From Paraburkholderia unamae (GTDB lineage Bacteria > Pseudomonadota > Gammaproteobacteria > Burkholderiales > Burkholderiaceae): a stretch of DNA of 64,000 nt. A program made the position numbers and the translations under genes. Below, in pieces: positions 58,025 through 64,000 of this stretch. Positions within the stretch are counted from its first letter, which is position 1, and the number at the start of each line of letters is the position of its first letter. The notes beneath the pieces are model-generated. The model was not told where the DNA came from and ran no database searches. It was given only the letters and a program-made list of their open reading frames with translations. Location: contig NZ_QLSU01000040.1 in the NCBI RefSeq assembly GCF_003268775.1, positions 22,143 through 86,142 on the forward strand, in the 5' to 3' direction.

Positions 58025-60265
58025 ATGACGACCTCAGCGACCCTCGACAGCATCACGCTCGACGTGCGCGGCATGTGGTGCACGAGTTGCGCCAACGCCG
58101 TGGAGCGCGTGCTGAAGCGTCAGCCTGGGGTGCTCGACGCCACGGTCAGCTTCGCCGCGGAGTCGGCGCAGCTTCAGTGGGATCCGCATGCGGCAACGTT
58201 GGCGCAGATCGTCGCGGCCGTGGAAAAGATCGGCTACCCCTGTGTGGCCGAGGGCGACGGCCACGATCGCCGCGCGCACTTCGCGAGGATCAAGCGGGAT
58301 CTGGGCTTGCGTCTCGTTGTGGCGGTGTTCTTCGACATGTGGGTGATGGCCGCGCAATGGCCGCTCTATCTGTTTGCCGACAGCGCGTTGTCCCGGCCCG
58401 CGCAATACGCGCTTTCGCTGTTTGCCGGGTTGATGTGCCTGCCCGTCGTAGCCTGGTGCGCGTTGCCCTTCCTTCGCGCGGGCTGGCGCACCTTGCGCGC
58501 CGGCGCGCCGGGCATGGACGTGCTGGTGTCGCTTGGCGCACTGGGCGCGTTCGCCTTGTCGGTGTGGCGTCTCACGCAGGGCGACCCGGCGGTCTACTTC
58601 GATTCCGCGGCGACCATCGTGACCTTTCTGCTCGCGGGACGCCTGATCGAAATGTCCGTTCGCGCGCGTTCGGCGGACGCCGTACGCACGCTGCTCGATC
58701 TGCCGCCCGAGCAGGTCGGTGTCGTCAACGCCGACGGATCGGAGGTGGCCACGCTCGTCAAACGGGTGGCGCCGGGCAGCGTCGTGCGCATCCGGCCGGG
58801 CGAGCGCATCGCGCTCGACGGCTTCGTCACGCACGGCACGTCGCGAATCGATCGCTCGCTGCTGACCGGCGAGACGCAACCCGCAAGCGTTCGCTGCGGC
58901 GACGCGGTGGAAGCGGGCACGCTCAACGGCGACGGCGAACTGATCGTGCGGGTGCAAGCCGCATGGGGCGCGCGCCGGGTCGACCGGATCGCAGGCGAGG
59001 TGCGCCGCATGCTCGCGCGCAAGACCGCTTCGCAAACGCTCGCCGAGCGCTTCACGCGCCATCTGGCGACTGTGGTCTGCGTGCTCGCGTTGGTGGCCTG
59101 CGCGCTGGGCCGCTATCGCGGCATGACGTGGCCGGTGGCGCTGGAGCATGCAGTGGCGGTGCTGGTGATCACGTGCCCGTGCGCGCTCGGCATGGCGGTG
59201 CCGCTGGCGCTGTCTGCGGGAGTGGGCCGGGCGGCGCGCGAAGGCATTCTGTTCCGGGACGTCGAAGCGCTGGAAAAGGCGGGGCGCATCTCGCAGGTCT
59301 ATCTGGACAAGACGGGAACGCTGACCGAGGGGCGGCCCACGCTCGTGGACCTGCGCCTTGCGCCCGGCGTCGCGCGCGATGATCTGATCGAGACGGCGGC
59401 GCTGGCCGAACGCGGCAGCGAGCATGCGCTCGCGAAGTCGATTCGCTCGCTGGTGCCGGCGGCGCGCCTCGACGCGCTCGATCGCGCCACTGGCGTGTGC
59501 CGGGCAGTGCCTGGCGCCGGCGTCGAATGGCGGGGCGAGGACGGCGTTTGCCTGCGCGTGGGGCAGGCCGCGTGGCTGGCCGGCAACGGCGTCGCGGTGC
59601 CGTCCGGGCCCGCGCAGCACACGCTGGCGCACGTGGCGCGCGCAGATCGCTGGCTGGGTGCGCTGGCCTTCGCCGATGCGCCGCGGCCGGGAGCGCGTGA
59701 GGCCGTGAGGCGTCTGCGCGCGTCGGGGCTGGCCGTCGCGATCCTGAGCGGCGACGCCGACCCCGTGGCGCGGGACATCGCACACCAGGTGGGGATCGCG
59801 CAAACCGGGGTCTTCAGCGGGCAGTCGCCCGAGGACAAGGCGCGCCGCGTGCAGGCCGCGCAAGCTTCGCTCGCATGCGTGATGTTCGTCGGCGACGGGC
59901 TCAACGACGCCCCGGCGCTGGCCGCGGCCGATCTCGGCGTGGCGGTGGAGGGCGCCACGGCGTCGTCGGTGGCGTCGGCCGCGATCGTGCTGATGGGCGG
60001 CGACATTGCGCGGCTCGACCATGCCCTGGCGAGCGCCAGGCTGACCGCGCGAACCATGAAGCAGAACCTGGCGGCGGCGGCGGTCTACAACCTGATGGCG
60101 ATTCCGCTAGCGTTGACGGGCCATGTCTCGCCGGCCATGGCCGCCGCGCTGATGGTTGCAAGCTCGCTCTCCGTCACGTTCAACTCCGCGCGCCTGCTGT
60201 GGGCGGGCAATTCACGCGACGTGGCGGCGCTCAAGGCCGACGGGTTATCCCATGTCTGTGCATGA
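58025..60265 (+). CDS. Copper-translocating P1B-type ATPase (CcoI/CtpA type)
   Basis: 746 residues. The N-terminal metal-binding domain has GMWCTSC (Cys19, Cys22); the membrane CPC motif is ITCPCALGMA; the phosphorylated Asp428 is in LDKTGTLTEG; the hinge is GDGLNDAPALAAADLG. The conserved His-Pro motif reads SEHALA, with Ala in place of Pro. The gene starts 10 bases after the oxidase genes. CcoI/CtpA-type pumps export copper for assembly of the CuB centre of cbb3 oxidase, which fits the position. Confidence 0.93.
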   Translation: MTTSATLDSITLDVRGMWCTSCANAVERVLKRQPGVLDATVSFAAESAQLQWDPHAATLAQIVAAVEKIGYPCVAEGDGHDRRAHFARIKRDLGLRLVVAVFFDMWVMAAQWPLYLFADSALSRPAQYALSLFAGLMCLPVVAWCALPFLRAGWRTLRAGAPGMDVLVSLGALGAFALSVWRLTQGDPAVYFDSAATIVTFLLAGRLIEMSVRARSADAVRTLLDLPPEQVGVVNADGSEVATLVKRVAPGSVVRIRPGERIALDGFVTHGTSRIDRSLLTGETQPASVRCGDAVEAGTLNGDGELIVRVQAAWGARRVDRIAGEVRRMLARKTASQTLAERFTRHLATVVCVLALVACALGRYRGMTWPVALEHAVAVLVITCPCALGMAVPLALSAGVGRAAREGILFRDVEALEKAGRISQVYLDKTGTLTEGRPTLVDLRLAPGVARDDLIETAALAERGSEHALAKSIRSLVPAARLDALDRATGVCRAVPGAGVEWRGEDGVCLRVGQAAWLAGNGVAVPSGPAQHTLAHVARADRWLGALAFADAPRPGAREAVRRLRASGLAVAILSGDADPVARDIAHQVGIAQTGVFSGQSPEDKARRVQAAQASLACVMFVGDGLNDAPALAAADLGVAVEGATASSVASAAIVLMGGDIARLDHALASARLTARTMKQNLAAAAVYNLMAIPLALTGHVSPAMAAALMVASSLSVTFNSARLLWAGNSRDVAALKADGLSHVCA

Positions 60266-60686
60266 CGCCGGATGCGCCTGCCGGCGCGGGGCGAGACGCG
60301 AAGCGCTCGGCGCGCCACGCATCGTGTCGCGCGCATTGCGGCTGGCGTTTTTCGCGCTACAGATCGCGGCGCCGAAGTGCGCGATTTGCTGGACCACCTA
60401 CGCGGGGCTATTCGGCGCAAGCTGGTTTGCGGCGACGCGCGACAACGGGCTCTGGTTCGGCACAGCCCTGAGCCTCATGTTCGTTGCGGCGTTCTTGTCG
60501 TGGCGCGAGGCGAGGCGCACGCGCCGCTTCGCCGCTGCGTGCGCGAGCCTGCCGGGCTGGTTGTTGATGCTTGCGGGCGCGTTTGTCGGGATCGATTGCA
60601 TCCGATGGGCGGGCGTGGCGTGGCTGGGTGTCGCGCTGGCGCTATCGCGTTGGTCAGGATGGGGCGGCAGACGCCGTATTCGCTGA
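60252..60686 (+). CDS. Small cysteine-containing membrane protein of unknown function
   Basis: 144 residues with three or four membrane spans (LRLAFFALQIAAP; TALSLMFVAAFLSW; WLLMLAGAFVGIDC) and a KCAICW motif at the first membrane edge plus CACRRG near the N-terminus. The ATG lies 14 bases inside the ATPase gene, so the two are co-translated. It may help copper or haem handling for the oxidase; this rests only on context and the Cys motif. I recognise no family. Confidence 0.72.
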   Translation: MSVHDAGCACRRGARREALGAPRIVSRALRLAFFALQIAAPKCAICWTTYAGLFGASWFAATRDNGLWFGTALSLMFVAAFLSWREARRTRRFAAACASLPGWLLMLAGAFVGIDCIRWAGVAWLGVALALSRWSGWGGRRRIR

Positions 60687-60888
60687 GATTTTTGACGTAG
60701 AGATGCTCAAACGGCCAACGTTCCCCGTCATTAATTAGGTAAACAAATTATAAGGATGCCATATGAAAACGTAGGAATTGAAGTGGTTCATGAAAACCAG
60801 CTTCCAACCAACCCCATTCCGGCGGTTCGCGGTTGCAAAGAAAAGAAGACGTTCACGTTTGACCCAATCAGAAAATCAAGGAGACACG

Positions 60889-62010
60889 ATGCACACTCGA
60901 CAGTATCGGCAGATCACGCTGGCCGTGGCACTGGCAACGCTCGCAGGCACGGCGGCGGCGCAATCCTCGGTCACGCTCTACGGCATCATCGATGCCGGCG
61001 TGCTCTACCAGAATCATGCGGCCAACGGCCAGGGCTCGCAGGTCCAGCTCGCGACCGGCGGCACGAATCCGAGCGTCTGGGGCTTGAAGGGCAATGAGGA
61101 TCTGGGCGGCGGATACGCGGCTACCTTCAACCTGGAATCTCACTTCGCGAGCAACAGCGGCGCCCTGATCATGGGCCCCGGCTACGAGTCGCAGATCTTC
61201 CGGCGTCAGGCCAACGTCGGCTTGACCACGCCATACGGCTCGCTCACGTTGGGCCGCATGTACAGCCCCTCGCTGCTGGCCGCCATCACGACCGAGCCGC
61301 GTGCCTTCGCGGAGAATCTGTCGAACCTTTACACATGGGCCTATAACCAGTTGTCCGCGCCCGGCAATGCGCTGGGTGCGGGCACCAACCCCGGCAACGA
61401 CGTTGGCGTGTTCATCGGCAACGCGGTGCAGTATTCGAACACGCTCGGTCCCGTCTGGCTGGGCGCGGCCTGGTCGTTCGGCGGCGTGGCGGGCAGCTTG
61501 CACAAGGGCAGCGAGATTTCGCTGGGTGCGACCTATACCGGCCCCGTTACGGCGTCCGCCGCTTTCCAGCAGGTGGCGGATTCCGTGACCGGCGAGAACG
61601 TGAGCCGCCTGTGGAGCGTGGGCCTCGCCAAATCGTTTGGCCCGGTGACCGGCAAGCTCAACTACTTCGACGTGATCGACCGCGCGCTCGACGGCGGGGA
61701 CGTCTCGCACGTGACGTCGATCAGCCCCGGCGTGAGCTACCAGTGGAACGCCGCGAATACGACAGGGCTTGCCGGCTACTACAACCGGTATCGCGGCAGC
61801 CACAACAGCACGACGCGCTCGCTCGTGCTGAGCAACGACTACGCGGTCTCCAAGCGCACGGTCCTGTATGCGCAGCTCGCCTACGTCGACGCCGGCTATG
61901 TCGGCACGGCCGATCCGCTCGAAAGCCTCAAGACCTCGATCGTCAACGGCGGCACCGCGCCGGGGGAAAAGACCGTGCTGGTCAACGTCGGCATCTCGCA
62001 CCACTTCTGA
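60889..62010 (+). CDS. Outer-membrane porin (Gram-negative OmpC type)
   Basis: 373 residues. The signal peptide ends GTAAA|QSSVTLYG, the mature N-terminus SSVTLYGIIDAGVLYQ and the C-terminal strand LVNVGISHHF with terminal Phe are diagnostic of Burkholderiales porins. AAGGAG lies before ATG 60889; the longer frame from 60778 is untranslated leader. It lies between the oxidase genes and the aldehyde dehydrogenase and may admit the alcohol substrate. Confidence 0.94.
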   Translation: MHTRQYRQITLAVALATLAGTAAAQSSVTLYGIIDAGVLYQNHAANGQGSQVQLATGGTNPSVWGLKGNEDLGGGYAATFNLESHFASNSGALIMGPGYESQIFRRQANVGLTTPYGSLTLGRMYSPSLLAAITTEPRAFAENLSNLYTWAYNQLSAPGNALGAGTNPGNDVGVFIGNAVQYSNTLGPVWLGAAWSFGGVAGSLHKGSEISLGATYTGPVTASAAFQQVADSVTGENVSRLWSVGLAKSFGPVTGKLNYFDVIDRALDGGDVSHVTSISPGVSYQWNAANTTGLAGYYNRYRGSHNSTTRSLVLSNDYAVSKRTVLYAQLAYVDAGYVGTADPLESLKTSIVNGGTAPGEKTVLVNVGISHHF

Positions 62011-62113
62011 TCGATGCGGCCGCACTTGTGCTCGAAGCCCGGCCTCTGGGTGCAAGTGCGCCGGTTCACGATGAAACCGCTACCCGCACCCGCCTGGCCG
62101 GCATGTGCCGAAC

Positions 62114-62138
62114 TGCAACAGACGCGCGGCCTGTTACA
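62114..62138. promoter_or_regulatory. Inverted repeat upstream of the aldehyde dehydrogenase
   Basis: TGCAACAG (62114-62121) and CTGTTACA (62131-62138) pair at seven of eight positions around a 9-base centre, 86-110 bases upstream of the -24 box. TGCAACA is the half-site seen before the alcohol dehydrogenase. Confidence 0.5.
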
Positions 62139-62223
62139 TCCGGTGATCCGTATTGGAACACCTATGCGCGCGCAACCGAGGGCGGCATGCAGGTAAGGCC
62201 GCGCCCGGGCGGTTTGCGCGCGC

Positions 62224-62239
62224 AGGCACACTATTTGCA
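62224..62239 (+). promoter_or_regulatory. Sigma-54 -24/-12 promoter of the aldehyde dehydrogenase
   Basis: AGGCACACTATTTGCA: GG and GC 10 bases apart with GGCAC and TTGCA intact. Expected start is about 48 bases before the gene. Confidence 0.75.
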
Positions 62240-62297
62240 GATAGGTGCCGTGCCGTTAGCACGATTCCAACCCCGTACAATGAGCAGGAGACGCAAG

Positions 62298-63824
62298 ATG
62301 AACCCGTTTGACATGAAGCAGCTGGGCCTCGACATCGAGTATCCGTATCGTAAGCAGTACGAAAACTATATCGGCGGCAAGTGGGTGCCGCCGATCGACG
62401 GCGATTATTTCGAAAACGTCTCGCCGATCAACGGCAAGCCGTTTTGCAGCATTCCCCGCTCGCGCGCGGCCGATATCGACCTCGCCATCGACGCCGCCCA
62501 CGCGGTGCGCCGCAAATGGGCCAAGACGTCGGTGACCGAGCGCGCGAACCTGTTGCTCGCGGCCGCTGACCGCATGGAAAAGAATCTCCGGGTGCTCGCC
62601 GTGGCCGAGACGATCGACAACGGGAAGCCGCTGCGCGAAACGATGGTTGCCGACCTGCCGCTCGCCATCGATCATTTCCGCTATTTCGCGGGCTGCATCC
62701 GTGCGCAGGAAGGCGGCATCTCCGAGATCGACGACAACACGGTCGCCTATCATTTCCACGAGCCGCTGGGCGTGGTCGGCCAGATCATTCCGTGGAATTT
62801 TCCGCTGCTGATGGCGGCGTGGAAGCTTGCACCCGCACTCGCCGCGGGCTGCTGCGTCGTGATGAAGCCCGCCGAGCAGACGCCCGCGTCGGTGCTCGTG
62901 CTGATCGAACTGATCGGCGACCTGTTCCCGGCCGGGGTGATCAACATCGTCAACGGCTTCGGCAGGGAAGCGGGTGAAGCGCTCGCGACCAGCACGCGTA
63001 TTGCGAAGATCGCGTTCACGGGCTCGACGCCGGTTGGCAAGCGCATTCTGCACGCCGCGGCGGAAAACCTGATTCCCTCGACGGTCGAACTGGGCGGCAA
63101 GAGCCCGAACATCTTCTTCGCCGACGTGCTCGATCAAGATGACGTGTTCCTCGACAAGGCGCTCGAAGGCCTCGCCATGTTCGCGCTGAACCAGGGTGAG
63201 GTCTGCACGTGCCCGTCGCGCGTGCTGGTTCAGGAGTCGATTTACGAGCGTTTCATCGAGAAGGCCATTGCGCGCGTCGAGCGCATCAAGATCGGGCATC
63301 CGCTCGACCTCGATACGATGATCGGCGCGCAGGCGTCGCAGCAGCAGCTCGACAAGATCATGTCGTATATCGACATCGGCCGCGAGGAAGGCGCACGCTG
63401 TCTGACCGGCGGCGAGCGTGCGGCCCCTGGCGAAGGACTCGGCAGCGGCTACTACGTGAAGCCGACCATGCTGTTCGGTCACAACAAGATGCGGGTGTTC
63501 CAGGAGGAGATCTTCGGGCCGGTTGCCTCGGTGATGACGTTCAAGGACGAACAGGAAGCCATCGAGATCGCCAACGACACGTACTTCGGCCTGGGCGCGG
63601 GCGTCTGGACGCGCGACGGCACGCGCGCATACCGCATGGGCCGCGAGATCGAGGCGGGACGCGTGTGGACCAATTGCTACCACCTGTACCCCGCGCATGC
63701 GGCGTTCGGCGGCTACAAGCAGTCGGGCATCGGGCGCGAGACGCACAAGATGGCGCTGTCGAACTATCAGCAGACCAAGTGCCTGCTCGTGAGCTATCAG
63801 CCCGAGGCGCTCGGCTTCTTCTGA
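62298..63824 (+). CDS. NAD-dependent aldehyde dehydrogenase (acetaldehyde dehydrogenase, ExaC/AcoD type)
   Basis: 508 residues. Cofactor motif FTGSTPVGKRIL, general base in STVELGGKSPNIFF, catalytic Cys303 in NQGEVCTCPSR, and the ExaC/AcoD-specific N-terminus YENYIGGKWVPPIDG. This branch oxidises acetaldehyde and other short aldehydes to acids. ATG 62298 follows GGAG at 8 bases. It is encoded behind the alcohol dehydrogenase/oxidase genes, with acetyl-CoA synthetase next, which completes alcohol to acetyl-CoA. Confidence 0.95.
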   Translation: MNPFDMKQLGLDIEYPYRKQYENYIGGKWVPPIDGDYFENVSPINGKPFCSIPRSRAADIDLAIDAAHAVRRKWAKTSVTERANLLLAAADRMEKNLRVLAVAETIDNGKPLRETMVADLPLAIDHFRYFAGCIRAQEGGISEIDDNTVAYHFHEPLGVVGQIIPWNFPLLMAAWKLAPALAAGCCVVMKPAEQTPASVLVLIELIGDLFPAGVINIVNGFGREAGEALATSTRIAKIAFTGSTPVGKRILHAAAENLIPSTVELGGKSPNIFFADVLDQDDVFLDKALEGLAMFALNQGEVCTCPSRVLVQESIYERFIEKAIARVERIKIGHPLDLDTMIGAQASQQQLDKIMSYIDIGREEGARCLTGGERAAPGEGLGSGYYVKPTMLFGHNKMRVFQEEIFGPVASVMTFKDEQEAIEIANDTYFGLGAGVWTRDGTRAYRMGREIEAGRVWTNCYHLYPAHAAFGGYKQSGIGRETHKMALSNYQQTKCLLVSYQPEALGFF

Positions 63825-63835
63825 GCGAATGGCGT

Positions 63836-63871
63836 GACGCCTGCCTGCGGCGCGAGCCCCCGGCAGGCGTC
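63836..63871. other. 10-bp hairpin between aldehyde dehydrogenase and acetyl-CoA synthetase
   Basis: GACGCCTGCC (63836-63845) and GGCAGGCGTC (63862-63871) around a 16-base loop, without a T tract. It could lower or protect transcription into the synthetase gene. Confidence 0.55.
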
Positions 63872-63905
63872 ATTGCGCGCGCTCGATATACAAAACGGAA
63901 TCAAC

Positions 63906-64000
63906 ATGTCTGCGATTGAATCGGTTCTTCAGGAACGCCGGGTCTTTGCGCCTTCAGAACAAACGGTGGCCAGTGCCACGGTGTCCGGCATGGACGCCTA
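63906..64000 (+). CDS. acs: Acetyl-CoA synthetase, N-terminal fragment (cut by the window)
   Basis: 31 residues are visible: MSAIESVLQERRVFAPSEQ, then TVASATVSGMDAY. This N-terminus (ESVLQERRVF.PSE.....A.VSGM..Y) is that of betaproteobacterial AMP-forming acetyl-CoA synthetases. It activates acetate made by the preceding aldehyde dehydrogenase. Only the first 95 bases are in the window, so the identification rests on the N-terminus and context. Confidence 0.8.
   Translation, partial: MSAIESVLQERRVFAPSEQTVASATVSGMDA

Noticed and set aside
60760..60888. Small frame MPYENVGIE before the porin at 60889
   Set aside because: It overlaps the porin leader, has no recognisable product and runs out of frame into the porin signal peptide.

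Overview
The window is about 64 kb of GC-rich DNA with dense, non-overlapping coding, many ATGA/GTGA gene junctions, OmpC-type porins, many LysR and TetR regulators, a PQQ-dependent alcohol dehydrogenase and a cbb3-type oxidase. This fits a Burkholderiales chromosome or chromid (Paraburkholderia, Caballeronia or Burkholderia type). The genus is inferred from protein style; no rRNA or tRNA gene is visible to confirm it. I found no transposase, phage gene or CRISPR array.

Layout. 1-6546: a peptide/opine-type ABC importer (two permeases, the first cut by the window edge, and a fused double ATPase) in one tightly overlapping operon with a three-subunit flavin/2Fe-2S oxidase of the HcnABC/opine-oxidase type and a minimal AraC-type regulator. 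6570-13582 (minus): cupin, AstE/AspA-type deacylase, GabD-like aldehyde dehydrogenase, Lrp regulator, class III aminotransferase, GhrA-like reductase and a GNAT protein. The deacylase/dehydrogenase/Lrp/aminotransferase set resembles ectoine (doe) catabolism without doeA. 13684-18900: UvrD-like helicase, and an acetate/succinate CoA-transferase flanked by two LysR regulators. 18927-23848: a porin, then a three-gene phosphorelay (receiver lacking its Asp, hybrid kinase, OmpR-type regulator). 23873-28818 (minus): FUSC membrane protein and lutCBA lactate oxidation. 28993-29755: two homologous structured RNA elements with terminators flanking a 129-residue unknown protein. 29920-34229 (minus): solute-binding-like protein, MFS transporter, Ldh2-family dehydrogenase and a LysR regulator, with matching inverted repeats in both promoter regions. 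34373-37866: a TetR regulator divergent from two overlapping flavin monooxygenases, one TetX-like, with twin palindromic operators. 37888-44791: an RND tripartite efflux operon divergent from its TetR. 45048-48215: nitronate monooxygenase, LysR and luciferase-like monooxygenase sharing a T-N11-A palindrome. 48415-50499: beta-ketothiolase and 3-hydroxyacyl-CoA dehydrogenase.

50555-64000 is the most coherent system: HiPIP, cytochrome c and a deleted copy of a quinoprotein dehydrogenase on the minus strand; pqqA, pqqD and an intact PQQ alcohol dehydrogenase (with the Asp-Tyr-Asp signature of lanthanide enzymes) on the plus strand; then a cbb3-type oxidase with a CcoS-like N-terminus, a copper P-type ATPase, a porin, an acetaldehyde dehydrogenase and the start of acetyl-CoA synthetase. 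Together these oxidise a short alcohol in the periplasm, pass electrons to c-type carriers and oxygen, and convert the aldehyde to acetyl-CoA. Four sites matching the sigma-54 -24/-12 consensus sit upstream of the minus-strand cytochrome operon, pqqA, the alcohol dehydrogenase and the aldehyde dehydrogenase, three of them with related TGCAACA-type inverted sequences upstream. This suggests one sigma-54 alcohol regulon whose activator is outside the window.
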